Counted from the stretch's first letter, positions 36,886 to 47,223 are shown. The stretch is DNA of 64,000 bases from Stenotrophomonas rhizophila (GCF_000661955.1 NZ_CP007597.1:4549228-4613227); one strand, 5' to 3'. Translations and numbers: made by a program. The notes: a model not told the origin generated them from the letters alone.

Positions 36886-37842
36886 TTACGCGTCGCCGGT
36901 CTTCGGCGGGTTCTTCAGGCTCAGCACCACGGTGGCGGCGATGATCACGGCCACCACGCCCAGCGAGATCGGGGTGGGGATCTTGAAGATGTCGATCAGC
37001 ATCATCTTGATGCCGATGAAGGCCAGCACCAGGGCCAGGCCATACGGCAGCAGGTGGAAGCGATCGGCCATGCCGGCCAGCAGGAAGAACATCGCGCGCA
37101 GGCCCAGCACCGCGAACACGTTGGAGGTGAGCACGATGAACGGGTCGGTGGTGATGGCGAAGATGGCCGGGATGGAGTCCACCGCGAAGATCACGTCGGT
37201 GACCGCAATCAGGATCAGCACCACGAACAGCGGGGTGTACCAGCGCTTGCCATCGCGCATGACGCTCATGGCGTTGCCGGCGTAGTCGGGCAGCAGGCGC
37301 AGGTGCTTGCGCATCCAGCGCAGGGCAGGGTTGGTCTCAAGATCCGGCTCGCTACCGGCCGAGAACCACATCTTCCAGCCGGTGAACAGCAGGAACGCAC
37401 CGAACACGTAGAGCAGCCAGTGGAACTTGGTGAGCAGCACGCTGCCGGCGAAGATCATGATCGTACGCAGCACGATCGCGCCCAGAATGCCGATGATGAG
37501 CACCTTCTGGCGCTGTTCCTCGGGCACCGCGAAGTAGCCCATGATCATCAGGAACACGAAGATGTTGTCCACGGCCAGGGCTTTCTCGACCAGATAACCG
37601 GTCAGGAACTCCAAGCCGACCTTGTTGGCCACCACCTGGCCGGCGGTCTCGTTCAGGTAGTACCAAAGGCCGCCGTTGAAGGCCAGGGCCAGGGCGACCC
37701 AGCCGATCGACCACCACAGGGCCTCCTTGAAGGTGACCTTGTGCGGCCCGCCATGTCGCATCAATACGAGGTCGACCAGCAGCGCGATGATCACCACCGC
37801 GCCGAAGCCGCCCCACAACCACACATTACCGATCGTCTGCAT
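36886..37842 (-). CDS. TerC-family membrane protein, probable manganese exporter (Alx-like)
   Basis: 318 residues from the MQTIGNVWLW start at 37842; a longer frame reaching back to 39375 is an artefact. Eight or nine membrane segments and the TerC hallmarks: FNGGLWYY, EKALAVDNIFVFL with the conserved Asp, and the second DVIFAVDSIPAIFAIT motif, in which the acidic residues line the metal path. The Alx/TerC group exports manganese. A yybP-ykoY manganese riboswitch lies just upstream, which strongly supports this role. Confidence 0.93.
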   Translation of the reverse strand: MQTIGNVWLWGGFGAVVIIALLVDLVLMRHGGPHKVTFKEALWWSIGWVALALAFNGGLWYYLNETAGQVVANKVGLEFLTGYLVEKALAVDNIFVFLMIMGYFAVPEEQRQKVLIIGILGAIVLRTIMIFAGSVLLTKFHWLLYVFGAFLLFTGWKMWFSAGSEPDLETNPALRWMRKHLRLLPDYAGNAMSVMRDGKRWYTPLFVVLILIAVTDVIFAVDSIPAIFAITTDPFIVLTSNVFAVLGLRAMFFLLAGMADRFHLLPYGLALVLAFIGIKMMLIDIFKIPTPISLGVVAVIIAATVVLSLKNPPKTGDA

Positions 37843-37927
37843 TGGGTTTATCCGTTGGAAAAATGATTGCCTCAAGCCGGACGGCGAGGATCTGCAACGG
37901 AGGATCGGGGGGATCCGGGGAACAGAG

Positions 37928-38040
37928 CTTCGCCATACGGCGAAGGTCTCGCTCGCAGTCCCGATGGGTGGGACTGCCGTTGCACCGGAGCCTGCGGGCT
38001 CGAATTGACGGCGACAACGTCTGGGAGCTACTCCCCTTCT
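37928..38040 (-). promoter_or_regulatory. yybP-ykoY-type manganese riboswitch upstream of terC
   Basis: On the minus strand the leader begins with GGGGAGTAGC (plus 38027-38036), followed by GTCGCCGTCAA, a set of nested G+C-rich stems, and GAGCGAGACC ending near 37945, the invariant ends of the yybP-ykoY motif. A final stem (CTTCGCC/GGCGAAG, 37929-37944) follows. About 85 bases separate it from the terC start. The class senses Mn(II) and turns on Mn-exporters. Confidence 0.85.
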
Positions 38041-38047
38041 GGGGCCG

Positions 38048-38076
38048 ATTCTGCGGGGTGGCCGGGCCGGCGTCAA
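38048..38076 (-). promoter_or_regulatory. Promoter of terC leader
   Basis: On the minus strand TTGACG (plus 38071-38076) and CAGAAT (plus 38048-38053) are exactly 17 bases apart, placing the transcription start near 38040, directly before the riboswitch motif. Confidence 0.75.
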
Positions 38077-38120
38077 ATCCTTTCCATGCCCCGGTGCTGC
38101 TGAACCAAACGCCCCAACCG

Positions 38121-38191
38121 GTAGTGACGGCCGCTGGCCGTCAATCACGTAGCGGCCGGGGTTACCGCGCTGACGACCTGCGGCCGTCACT
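38121..38191. repeat. REP (SMAG-type) palindrome pair upstream of rlmI
   Basis: GTAGTGACGGCCGCTGGCCG starts at 38121; a second, inverted unit ending with CGGCCGTCACT ends at 38191. Two GTAG-type palindromes face each other between terC and rlmI. Confidence 0.7.
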
Positions 38192-38256
38192 CCCAGAGCG
38201 CCGGCGGTGTCGCTCCCAACGCCGAGGGCTGCAGGCTTCCCGTTTACAATACGCCC

Positions 38257-39426
38257 ATGAATACCCCTGCCCCCGTTGTCCGCCTCAAGAACGCCTGGCG
38301 CTCCAGCCACCCGTGGATCTTCCAGAAACTGGTCGAAAAGCCGGCCGTCCGTCCCAAACCCGGTGCCATCGTCGACGTTATCGGCGTGGACGGGGAGTGG
38401 ATCGGCCGGGGCTTCTACAACGGCCATTCGCGCATCGCCGTGCGCATCCTGGAAACCGACCAGGCCGTTCCGGTCGACGCGGGCTGGTTCTCGCGCAAGA
38501 TCGCCCAGGCCGTCTCGCTGCGCCGCGACGTGCTGAAGCTGGACGCGGTGTCCGACGCCTGGCGCGTGGTGCACAGCGAAGGCGACGGTCTGTCCGGCCT
38601 GGTGGTGGACCGCTACAACGACCTGGTGGTGGTGGAGTTCTTCGCCGCCGGCATGTTCCGCCACCGCGAGTGGATCTACGAAGCGCTGCGTGAGCAGTTC
38701 CCGGGCTGCCGTTTCCACAGCTTCGCCGACGAACACGTGCAGAAGCAGGAAAGCTTCGACTTCCATGGCAACACCACCACCGAAGCCTCGGTGATCACCG
38801 AGTACGGCGTGAAGTTCCGCGCCGACCCGGCCGGAGCGCACAAGACCGGCTTCTTCGCCGACCAGCGCGAGAACCGCCAGTGGCTCAGCGAGCAGGTGGA
38901 CGGCAAGAGCGTGCTCGACCTGTGCTGCAACACCGGCGGCTTTGCGGTGTACGCCGCTGCGCGCGGTGCGTCGGAAGTGGTCGGCATCGACATCGATGAA
39001 GACGTGATCGCCATTGCCAAGGCCAACTCGCGCCTCAACAACGTGCGCCCGAAGTTCATCCAGTCCGACGTGTTCCCGTGGCTGCGCGATGCGGCCAACC
39101 GCGGTGAGCAGTTCGACGTGGTGATCCTGGACCCGGCCAAGATGACCCGCGACCGCGACCAGGTCATCACCGCGCTGAAGAAGTACCTGGACATGAACAA
39201 GCTGGCGCTGGGCGTGGTCAAGCCCGGTGGTCTGTTCGCCACGTTCTCGTGCACCGGCCTGGTGGCCGAGGACCAGTTCCTGGACATGCTGCGCCGTGCG
39301 GCGTTCTATTCCGGCCGCACCATCCAGATCCTGAAGGTGGCCGGCGCCGGTCCGGACCATCCGTTCATGGCGCACGTGCAGGAATCGCGCTATCTCAAGG
39401 CGGTGTTCTGCCGCGTGCTGGACTGA
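38257..39426 (+). CDS. rlmI: 23S rRNA (cytosine-C5)-methyltransferase RlmI
   Basis: 389 residues. An N-terminal PUA domain (about 1-85, beginning VVRLKNAWRSSHPWIF) is followed by a central domain and a Rossmann-fold methyltransferase domain: the SAM-binding VLDLCCNTGGFAVYAA segment at about 220 and DVVILDPAKMTR. It methylates C1962 (E. coli numbering) of 23S rRNA using S-adenosylmethionine. It stands alone between REP elements. Confidence 0.93.
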   Translation: MNTPAPVVRLKNAWRSSHPWIFQKLVEKPAVRPKPGAIVDVIGVDGEWIGRGFYNGHSRIAVRILETDQAVPVDAGWFSRKIAQAVSLRRDVLKLDAVSDAWRVVHSEGDGLSGLVVDRYNDLVVVEFFAAGMFRHREWIYEALREQFPGCRFHSFADEHVQKQESFDFHGNTTTEASVITEYGVKFRADPAGAHKTGFFADQRENRQWLSEQVDGKSVLDLCCNTGGFAVYAAARGASEVVGIDIDEDVIAIAKANSRLNNVRPKFIQSDVFPWLRDAANRGEQFDVVILDPAKMTRDRDQVITALKKYLDMNKLALGVVKPGGLFATFSCTGLVAEDQFLDMLRRAAFYSGRTIQILKVAGAGPDHPFMAHVQESRYLKAVFCRVLD

Positions 39427-39457
39427 TTCGCAGGATCCCGGCTACGTTCGGCAACGG

Positions 39458-39529
39458 GTAGTGCCGGCCGCTGGCCGGCTCCCCGAGACAATCGCAGACC
39501 AGGAGGAGCCGGCCAGCGGCCGGCACTAC
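39458..39529. repeat. Perfect SMAG-type REP dimer
   Basis: A GTAG-headed 25-base unit (39458-39482) and its exact reverse complement (39505-39529) face each other across 22 bases, forming a large cruciform after rlmI. It may also protect the rlmI mRNA 3' end. Confidence 0.9.
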
Positions 39530-39585
39530 CGTTTGTTGTCCTCACAGCGCTATGGTCTGACGCTTCCCATCCAAGGTGAGGCGTC

Positions 39586-40836
39586 ATGACGTTGCGCAGT
39601 CTGTCATTGCTGGTGTCGCTGGCGTTGTGCACGCCGCTGGCCGCCCATGCCATCGAGTTCACCCCGCAGGAACTGGCCCGGGCCTCGGCCCTGCAGAAGA
39701 CGCTGCTCACGTTGGACAGCCACCTGGATACACCGGCCAACTTCCACCGCGCCGGCTTCGACATCCAGCAGCGGCACGACCACAACGCGCTGTCGCAGGT
39801 GGATTACCCGCGCATGGTGGAAGGGGCGCTGGATGGCGGCTTCTGGGCGATCTACACCGACCAGGGCGACCGTAGCGAAGCCGCGCACGTGCACGATCGC
39901 GACGCGGGGCTGCTGCGGCTGATGGACATCCGCGCGATGCTCGCCGCGCATCCGGACACCTTCCAGCTGGCGCTCACCGCCGCCGATGCGGCGCGGATCA
40001 AGGCCGCCGGCAAGCGCGTGGTCTACATCAGCATGGAGAACGCCAGCCCGCTGGTGGACGATCCCTCACTGCTGAGCTTCTACCACCTGGCGGGCCTGCG
40101 CCTGCTGAGCACGGTGCATTTCGCCAACAACGAGTTCGCCGATTCGGCCACCGACAAGAAGGGCGCCGAATGGAAGGGCCTCAGCCCGGCCGGCAAGGCG
40201 CTGGTGGACGAAGCGGTGCGGCTGGGCATCGTGATCGACCAGTCACATGCCTCCGACGCGGTGTTCGACGACCTGCTCGAGCGCATGCCGGTGCCGTTCG
40301 TGCTGTCGCACAGTTCGGCCAAGGCGATCTACAACCATCCGCGCAACCTCGACGATGCACGCCTGAAGCAGCTGGCCAAGGCCGGCGGGGTGATCCAGGT
40401 CAACGCCTATGGTGGCTACCTGATCGACACCGGCAAGACCGAGCAGCGCGCGCAGGCCGAGGACGCGTTGATGAAGCAGCTCGGCGGCGACTACGACGGG
40501 ATGACGATCGCCCAGGGCGTGGCACTGAAGCAGGGGCTGGACGCGCTCGATCAGCGCTACCCGCTGCGCAAGGCCACGCTGGATGACTTCTTCGCCCACT
40601 TCGAGCACATCCTCAAGGTGGTCGGCCCCGAGCATGCCGGGATCGGTCTGGACTGGGACGGTGGTGGCGGCCTGGCGGACCTGCCCGATGTGAGCCAGTT
40701 GCCGAAGATCACCGCGTGGCTGCTGCGCAAGGGCTACAGCGAGAAGCAGATCGCCGGCATCTGGGGCGGCAACCTGCTGCGGGTGATGGCCCAGGCGCAG
40801 GCGCATGCGGACAAGGTGGCGACGCCGAAGAAGTGA
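39586..40836 (+). CDS. Membrane dipeptidase (peptidase family M19)
   Basis: 416 residues with a signal peptide (about 1-22). DSHLDTP near residue 45 and HSSAKAIYNHPRN supply metal-binding histidines, and KRVVYISMENASP gives the bridging glutamate of the renal-dipeptidase (M19) TIM barrel. It would hydrolyse dipeptides, perhaps D-containing ones, in the periplasm. The C-terminal YSEKQIAGIWGGNLLRVM helix is typical for the family. A REP array follows directly. Confidence 0.93.
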   Translation: MTLRSLSLLVSLALCTPLAAHAIEFTPQELARASALQKTLLTLDSHLDTPANFHRAGFDIQQRHDHNALSQVDYPRMVEGALDGGFWAIYTDQGDRSEAAHVHDRDAGLLRLMDIRAMLAAHPDTFQLALTAADAARIKAAGKRVVYISMENASPLVDDPSLLSFYHLAGLRLLSTVHFANNEFADSATDKKGAEWKGLSPAGKALVDEAVRLGIVIDQSHASDAVFDDLLERMPVPFVLSHSSAKAIYNHPRNLDDARLKQLAKAGGVIQVNAYGGYLIDTGKTEQRAQAEDALMKQLGGDYDGMTIAQGVALKQGLDALDQRYPLRKATLDDFFAHFEHILKVVGPEHAGIGLDWDGGGGLADLPDVSQLPKITAWLLRKGYSEKQIAGIWGGNLLRVMAQAQAHADKVATPKK

Positions 40837-40873
40837 CGAGGCGCGAGGGCGCCGCGCAGTCATGGCCAACAGC

Positions 40874-41071
40874 AGCCGGGCAGAGCCCGGCTCTACGGGA
40901 GCGTGGCCGGCAGCACGTAGAGCCGGGCTCTGCCCGGCTTCCCACCGCCGCCGTGTTTCCACGGCGGGATGGCCGGCAGCACGTAGAGCCGGGCTTTGCC
41001 CGGCTTCCCACCGCCGCCGTGTTTCCACAACGGGGTGGCCGGCAGCGCGTAGAGCCGGGCTCTGCCCGGCC
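40874..41071. repeat. Array of REP units with 66-base tandem repeats
   Basis: An inverted GTAGAGCCGGGC unit at 40874-40896 is followed by three direct copies at 40917-40939, 40983-41005 and 41049-41071. The copies are exactly 66 bases apart, and the spacers (CCCACCGCCGCCGTGT) are also nearly identical, so this is a tandem duplication. The repeat is open in several frames but not coding. Confidence 0.9.
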
Positions 41072-41098
41072 TCCCACCGCCGCCGTGTGCCACACCCG

Positions 41099-41123
41099 GT
41101 AGGTGCCGATCGTTGGTCGGCAC
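41099..41123. repeat. GTAG-headed REP unit after the permease gene
   Basis: GTAGGTGCCGATC ... GGTCGGCAC is a 25-base palindrome of a second REP subtype, between the tandem array and the permease stop. A close relative lies inverted at 43889-43913. Confidence 0.8.
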
Positions 41124-41132
41124 GCCCTCGAA

Positions 41133-42548
41133 TCAGGCCTTGTTGATCACCGCGTTACGCCGCCCATAGGCGAAGTAGGCGATCAGGCCGACCACGTTCC
41201 ACGCCAGGAAATACAGCTGGGTCTTGCTGGGCAGGCTGAAGAACAGGTACACGCAGCCGATCACCGCCAGCGGGCCGACGATGAAGGCCAGCGGGGTGCG
41301 GAACTTGCGCACGCGGCCCGGTTCGCGCACGCGCAGCACCACCAGGCACAGGCCCACCGCGGTGAACGCGGCCAGCGTGCCGGCATTGGCCAGGGCGGCG
41401 ATTTCATCCAGGCGGGCCACGCCGGCCAGCGCGGCGACCAGCACCGCGGTGAACAACGTGGTGGCGATGGGCGTGCCGGTGCGCGCGCTGACCTTGGACA
41501 GCCCTCGCGGCAGCAGGCCATCGCGCGACATGACGAAGAAGATGCGGCTCTGCCCGTACAGGAAGGCCAGCAGCACGGTCGGCAGGGCGATCACCGCCGC
41601 CGCACCAATCCACTTGGCCGCGCCCGGGCTGCCAAGCTCGCGCAGGATCAGCGCCAGCGGCTCGGCGCTCTGGCCGAAGATGGTGTAGCTCATCGCGCCC
41701 ACCGCGGCCAGCGCCACCAGCACGTAGATGATGGTGCAGCCCACCATCGACCCGATGATGCCGATGGCCAGGTCACGGTCGGGCTTCTTGGTTTCCTCGG
41801 CCGCGGTGGAGATCGCATCGAAGCCGTAGAAGGCGAAGAAGATGATCGCCGCCGCCGCCATCACGCCCTGCTCGACACCGCCGACACCCACCGACTTGGC
41901 GAAGCCGAACGGCATGAACGGGTCCATGTGCGCGGTATCGAAATGCGGCAGCGCGATGGCCACGAACAGGGTCAGCGCGATGATCTTGACCACCACCAGG
42001 ATGGCGTTGAGCGTGGCGCTTTCCTTGGTGCCGGCCATCAGCATGCCGGCCACCACGAAGGTGATCAGCACCGCGGGCAGGTTGATGAAGCCGCCGGCCA
42101 CGTGCGGGCCGGCGGTGAGCGCCAGCGGCAGGTCGATGCCCCAGCCATGCAGGAAGCCCACCGCATAGCCGGACCACCCGACCGCCACCGTACTCACCAC
42201 CAGGGAGTACTCCAGGATCAGGCTCCAGCCCACCACCCAGGCGATCATCTCGCCCAGCGCGGCGTAGCTGTAGGTGTAAGCGCTGCCGGCGGCCGGCATC
42301 ATCGTGGCCAGTTCGGCGTAGGACAGCGCCGCGCAGGCGCAGACCGCACCGGCAATGGCAAAGGAGATCAGCACGGCCGGGCCGGCCAGGTTGGCGCCCA
42401 CGCCGATCAGGGTGTAGATGCCGGTGCCGACGATGGCGCCGATGCCCAGTGCGATCAGGTGCGGCCAGCTCAGGGTCGGGACCAGTCGCCTGCCGGCTTC
42501 ATGGACGGTGACTTGGTCTAGGGACTTGCGCCGGAGCAACGATGACAT
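41133..42548 (-). CDS. APC-family amino-acid permease
   Basis: 471 residues from the MSSLLRR start, with GAGGT upstream. Twelve or so membrane segments; the consensus GIGAIVGTGIYTLIG of the first helix and the CACAALSYAELATMMPAAGS segment of helix 3 belong to the amino acid-polyamine-organocation superfamily, closest in style to the cationic amino acid transporters. Substrate cannot be told. It sits between REP elements and is not part of an operon. Confidence 0.9.
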   Translation of the reverse strand: MSSLLRRKSLDQVTVHEAGRRLVPTLSWPHLIALGIGAIVGTGIYTLIGVGANLAGPAVLISFAIAGAVCACAALSYAELATMMPAAGSAYTYSYAALGEMIAWVVGWSLILEYSLVVSTVAVGWSGYAVGFLHGWGIDLPLALTAGPHVAGGFINLPAVLITFVVAGMLMAGTKESATLNAILVVVKIIALTLFVAIALPHFDTAHMDPFMPFGFAKSVGVGGVEQGVMAAAAIIFFAFYGFDAISTAAEETKKPDRDLAIGIIGSMVGCTIIYVLVALAAVGAMSYTIFGQSAEPLALILRELGSPGAAKWIGAAAVIALPTVLLAFLYGQSRIFFVMSRDGLLPRGLSKVSARTGTPIATTLFTAVLVAALAGVARLDEIAALANAGTLAAFTAVGLCLVVLRVREPGRVRKFRTPLAFIVGPLAVIGCVYLFFSLPSKTQLYFLAWNVVGLIAYFAYGRRNAVINKA

Positions 42549-42693
42549 GGGACCTCGCGGTAAATGACGGCTACTGACTAGTCTGCGAGTTTTACCCAAT
42601 GCGGTGCAGCATTACTACTGCCGGGCGTCACAGGAGGGCGTAAGTAAATCCTGAGTGCCGGTGAGTGACGAAAACAGCACAAATGCACCGGCG

Positions 42694-43101
42694 TCAGTCC
42701 CAGCGGCAGCCGGTGTCGGTCAACGCGCCGATGTCCTCGCTGAAGGTCGTCTGCCGTCCGGTGCGGGCGTTGGTGTAGTCGAACCCGTAGATGCGCGCGC
42801 CCTGGGTGGAGATCGCGTAGTGGCCGATCACCTTGCCGTCCAGGTGCTCCTCCCACACCGAATCGAACTGCCACGGGCGGCCCTCGGCCATCTCGGTGCT
42901 GTCCTGGCTCAGCAGGGTCAGGCGCAGCCAGGCGGTCTTGCCGGCATACCGCACGAAGCTGGTGCGTTGTCCCTCGGCCGGCAGTTTCCAGGACAGGTGG
43001 ATCTGCCCCTGGCTGCCGCCGGTCAGGCAGCGGATCTCATCGGCGTGGGCCGCAGCCGGCGCGAACAGCACCAGCAGGGGAAGCAGGGCAGACCAGCGCA
43101 T
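42694..43101 (-). CDS. Secreted hypothetical protein
   Basis: 135 residues from the MRWSALLPL start. A signal peptide ends at AHA (about residue 20). The mature part has two cysteines, one near the N-terminus (EIRCLTGG) and one near the C-terminus (DTGCRW), likely forming a disulfide, and is beta-rich. No family is recognised. It lies between the permease and the SUFU-domain gene on the same strand, 64 bases after the latter. Confidence 0.72.
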   Translation of the reverse strand: MRWSALLPLLVLFAPAAAHADEIRCLTGGSQGQIHLSWKLPAEGQRTSFVRYAGKTAWLRLTLLSQDSTEMAEGRPWQFDSVWEEHLDGKVIGHYAISTQGARIYGFDYTNARTGRQTTFSEDIGALTDTGCRWD

Positions 43102-43165
43102 CGGCGTTCCTTGGTGTCGGGTGCAGGGGACAGGCGGCGGCCCCGCAGGCGGGGCCGCCATTGGA

Positions 43166-43840
43166 TCAGGCCGGCGGCTGCAGCGGAATGCTGCCGCGGC
43201 GCGTGTCCACCACCGGTGCGGCGTGATGGGCCTGGAGCTGTTCAACCACGGTCTCGAAGTCGTGCTGCTGGCCGAAGGCATGTTCGTCCAGGGTCAGGGG
43301 CAGCATCTGCAGGAAGCGGAACTGGCCGCTGACCAGGCTCTGGATGTCGCCCAGGTGCTCGGCCGCAACGAACACCAACGCCTGCAGCTGGCTGTCGGCG
43401 TTGTCGATCGGGGCGCCGATGCGCATGCGGTCCCACAGGTCCAGCGGCGCATGGGTGCCCATGCGGCCGGCGGCCAGCAGCAGCTGGTAGGCGCAGAACC
43501 GCTGCACCAGGGCCAGTGCCCACGGCGCGCGTTCGGTGGTCTGCAGCAGGAATTCCATGCCCAGGCCGGACACGCTGTCCGGGTCGGCCTCGGTCTCATC
43601 CCAGGGGTTGGACAGCCCGGAGCTCACATAGGCCCAACCGGGCCGGTCCGGCGTGGGCGGGCACTCGAACACGCCGATGGTGAGCCAGCGCGGGTCCACG
43701 CTGTCCTGGCCGAACACGGTGGAAAATACCGCCGCGTCGAGCGGGTACAGGCCGGGGCCCAGGGCGCCCAGCAGGCGGGGATACAGGGATTCTTCGCGCT
43801 CTGCCCAGGCACGGGCCAGCAGGTCATCGGGGTGGGACAT
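43166..43840 (-). CDS. Suppressor-of-fused (SUFU) domain protein
   Basis: 224 residues from the MSHPDDL start. The sequence fits the bacterial SUFU-like domain: GPGLYPLDAAVFSTVFG, then a GVFECPPTPDRPGWAYVSSGLS segment, and the C-terminal LPLTLDE. Bacterial SUFU-domain proteins are soluble and their role is largely unknown; some are immunity proteins of contact-dependent toxins. No toxin is next to it here. Confidence 0.82.
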   Translation of the reverse strand: MSHPDDLLARAWAEREESLYPRLLGALGPGLYPLDAAVFSTVFGQDSVDPRWLTIGVFECPPTPDRPGWAYVSSGLSNPWDETEADPDSVSGLGMEFLLQTTERAPWALALVQRFCAYQLLLAAGRMGTHAPLDLWDRMRIGAPIDNADSQLQALVFVAAEHLGDIQSLVSGQFRFLQMLPLTLDEHAFGQQHDFETVVEQLQAHHAAPVVDTRRGSIPLQPPA

Positions 43841-43888
43841 CCGTTTACTCACAGGCGATGGCCCCCCATTGTGGCCCATCGCCTGTTC

Positions 43889-43913
43889 GTACCGACCAAC
43901 GGTCGGTACCTAC
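43889..43913. repeat. Inverted GTAG-headed REP unit
   Basis: The minus strand reads GTAGGTACCGACC ... GGTCGGTAC, the same subtype as 41099-41123 with opposite orientation. It lies between the SUFU gene and the aldo/keto reductase gene. Confidence 0.8.
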
Positions 43914-43948
43914 CGGGTGTGTGACCGCCCTTTCGTCGTGACGCCCGT

Positions 43949-44944
<996 letters not shown>

Positions 44945-45064
44945 GGAAGGCTCCGGAAGCGGGGAAGGGGCGGCGCGGTCGAGCGCCGGTGCCCACAGGA
45001 TCCTCCGCTGCACCATGTGGATAAACTGGTGTTCGCCACATCGACCTTGAAGGCAGGCTTCACA

Positions 45065-45967
45065 ATGTCCTCCCAGCCCCCACTGTCTGCCGTGGTTGCC
45101 TTCGCCCGGGTGGCCGAGCGCGCCAGCTTTACCCGCGCCGCCGATGACCTGGGCGTCTCGCCATCGGCGCTGTCGCAGACCGTGCGCGCGCTGGAGGCCA
45201 GCCTGGGCGTGCGCCTGCTGCACCGGACCACGCGCCGGGTGGGCCTGACCGAACACGGCGCGCGCTTCCTGGCGCGCGTGAGCGAAGGCCTGGCCCAGAT
45301 CGAGGCCGCGTTCGTGGACCTGGACAGCGTGCGTGCGGTACCGGCCGGCAAACTGCGCATCAACGTGCCGCGCGTGGCCGCCGAGCTGCTGGTGCTGCCC
45401 CATCTGCCCAGCTTCCTGGCGCGCTATCCCCAGGTGGAGGTGGAGCTGTTCGTGGAGCCGGGGCTGGCCGATCTGGTCGCCGGTGGCTTCGACGCCGGCA
45501 TCCGGCTGGGCGAATCGCTGGCGCGCGACATGATCGCCGTGCCGATCGGCCCACTGGAGCGGCAGGTGGTGGTGGCCACGCCGGCCTACTTCGCGCGCCA
45601 CGGCGAACCGCAGACGCCGGCCGCGCTGGTCGACCACGCCTGCATCGTGCACCGGCTCAGCACCGGCCGGCTGATGCCCTGGGAGTTCAGTCGCGACGGC
45701 CGCGATTTCGACGTGGCGGTGAGCGGGCCGCTGGTGTTCAACGACACCGCCCTGATCCACGCGGCGGTGCGTGCCGGATTGGGCATGGGCCAGGCCTTCG
45801 AGGCCGTGGTGGCCGCCGACGTGGCCGCCGGGCGCCTGCGCTGCGTGCTGCAGGACTGGCAGCAGCCGTTCGCGGGATTCCACCTGTACTACCCGGCGCG
45901 CGAGCAGATGGCGCCGAAGCTGCGGGTGTTCATCGACCACCTGCGGGAGGCGTTGGACGCGCGCTGA
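45065..45967 (+). CDS. LysR-family transcriptional regulator (divergent from the aldo/keto reductase)
   Basis: 300 residues. The N-terminal helix-turn-helix ([23 protein letters not shown], residues 22-44) is followed by a linker helix and a periplasmic-binding-protein-like effector domain (from about residue 90). The 120-base divergent gap to the aldo/keto reductase gene is the typical place for a LysR operator. The inducer is not known. Confidence 0.93.
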   Translation: MSSQPPLSAVVAFARVAERASFTRAADDLGVSPSALSQTVRALEASLGVRLLHRTTRRVGLTEHGARFLARVSEGLAQIEAAFVDLDSVRAVPAGKLRINVPRVAAELLVLPHLPSFLARYPQVEVELFVEPGLADLVAGGFDAGIRLGESLARDMIAVPIGPLERQVVVATPAYFARHGEPQTPAALVDHACIVHRLSTGRLMPWEFSRDGRDFDVAVSGPLVFNDTALIHAAVRAGLGMGQAFEAVVAADVAAGRLRCVLQDWQQPFAGFHLYYPAREQMAPKLRVFIDHLREALDAR

Positions 45968-45978
45968 AGCGGCGCGCG

Positions 45979-46347
45979 TCAGCCGGCGAGAAGGTCGGGT
46001 TGATCGTCCACCAGCGTGCGCAGCCACAGCGCATCGCCCGGCAGCCCGTGGGGAAACACCACCCGGTCGTCGCAGGGGAAGCGCTTGCAGCGCAACACGC
46101 CGTGCGCGTCGAATACCCGCCAGCCCTGCGCGGCCTCTTCGGCCTCGCGGATGCGCCGACGCAACGCCAGGTCCAGGCTGGCCTGGCAGTCAAACCGGCA
46201 CGCGCGCAGGTCGATGCGATCCAGCGGCTGCAGGCCGGTGAGGATGCGGCTGACCGCCGGGTGGGCCAGGTCGACACGGCCGGTGGCCATGCCGAGCAGG
46301 CGCTCGCGGTGACCGGCAAGGTGGTGGACGAAATACACGGGCGGCAT
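45979..46347 (-). CDS. Hypothetical protein
   Basis: 122 residues; AGGA precedes the ATG. It has no signal peptide and no membrane segment. It begins [20 protein letters not shown], contains several Cys (three in the middle) and many Arg, and is short of recognisable motifs. It converges on the LysR gene, 12 bases away. I do not recognise it; coding is supported by the start site and the coherent frame. Confidence 0.6.
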   Translation of the reverse strand: MPPVYFVHHLAGHRERLLGMATGRVDLAHPAVSRILTGLQPLDRIDLRACRFDCQASLDLALRRRIREAEEAAQGWRVFDAHGVLRCKRFPCDDRVVFPHGLPGDALWLRTLVDDQPDLLAG

Positions 46348-46536
46348 CGGTTCCTCGCGTGGGGCGCGCGGTCGCGGTGGACGGCGATCGTTGGGCGATG
46401 GGGCCGATTGGACACCGCACGGGCGTCGCGGGGAATCTCAAGTTGTTTATCGAAAGCACGCGTTCCGATGACGTTGGCTATTCGCCGCGCGGCACCGGAG
46501 CCGTCGGATCGGCGCATCGGCCCGCAGGGCGGGGCG

Positions 46537-47154
46537 TCAGCCGCTGACGCCGAGCCGCACGCCAAAACCGATCAGGAAAACACCCGCTACGCGCTTCAGT
46601 AGAAGTCCTACACGAGGATGCTGAAGAATCCTACGTCGCAACAGGTTGCCCACCCCGATCAGCACCGAGCAATATGCCAGCCCCATGACGAAGATGATCA
46701 CCGCCATGGTCGCGAACGTGACCACGCCCTGGTGGCGGGCCGGGTCGATGAACAACGGCAGGAAGGCCATGTAGAAGATGATCGCCTTCGGGTTGAGCAG
46801 GTTGATCAGCACCGCCTGGCGGAAGTAGTGGCCGGGCTGCAGGCGGATGCCGCCTTCTTCGCCCCCGCCGCGCGGCCGGCGCAGCAGGCTGATGCCGACC
46901 CACACCAGATACGCCGCGCCCAGGTACTGCACCGCGTGGAACACCAGCGGGTTGGCCTTGAGCAGCGCGGCCACGCCCGCCACCGCCAGCCACATCAGGA
47001 TCTGGTCGCCCAGCAGCAGCCCGAACAGCGCCGTGTAGCCGCCGCGTACGCCGCCGCGGCCGGTGGCGGTAAGCAGGGTGAACGTGCCCGGGCCGGGCAG
47101 GGCCAGGAACACCAGCACGGCGGCAACGAAGGTCCACAGGTCCTGGATGCCCAT
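46537..47154 (-). CDS. LysE-family amino-acid exporter
   Basis: 205 residues from MGIQDLW at 47154; ATGs at 47163 and 47193 are alternatives. Six membrane segments and the LysE/RhtB hallmark LALPGPGTFTLLTATGRGG near the N-terminus, then LLGDQI and LNPKAIIFYMAFLP. Such proteins expel amino acids or homoserine lactones. It lies just after a LysR gene on the same strand, which might regulate it. Confidence 0.92.
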   Translation of the reverse strand: MGIQDLWTFVAAVLVFLALPGPGTFTLLTATGRGGVRGGYTALFGLLLGDQILMWLAVAGVAALLKANPLVFHAVQYLGAAYLVWVGISLLRRPRGGGEEGGIRLQPGHYFRQAVLINLLNPKAIIFYMAFLPLFIDPARHQGVVTFATMAVIIFVMGLAYCSVLIGVGNLLRRRILQHPRVGLLLKRVAGVFLIGFGVRLGVSG

Positions 47155-47223
47155 CCACGGCATGGCGGCGACTCGACTACGGGGGAGCACCATTGTCCGG
47201 CACCACCCCCCATCCCGATAGCG

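Noticed and set aside
37843..39375. Very long N-terminal extension of the TerC frame
   Set aside because: The extension passes through the riboswitch and rlmI's opposite strand. The true start is at 37842.
40874..41071. Possible CRISPR array
   Set aside because: Repeats are 66 bases apart but the spacers are also repeated, and the repeats are GTAG-type REPs. No cas genes.
40893..41123. Repeat-containing small frames across the 66-base array
   Set aside because: The repeated peptide comes from REP DNA, which is open in several frames; no start site or conservation supports it.
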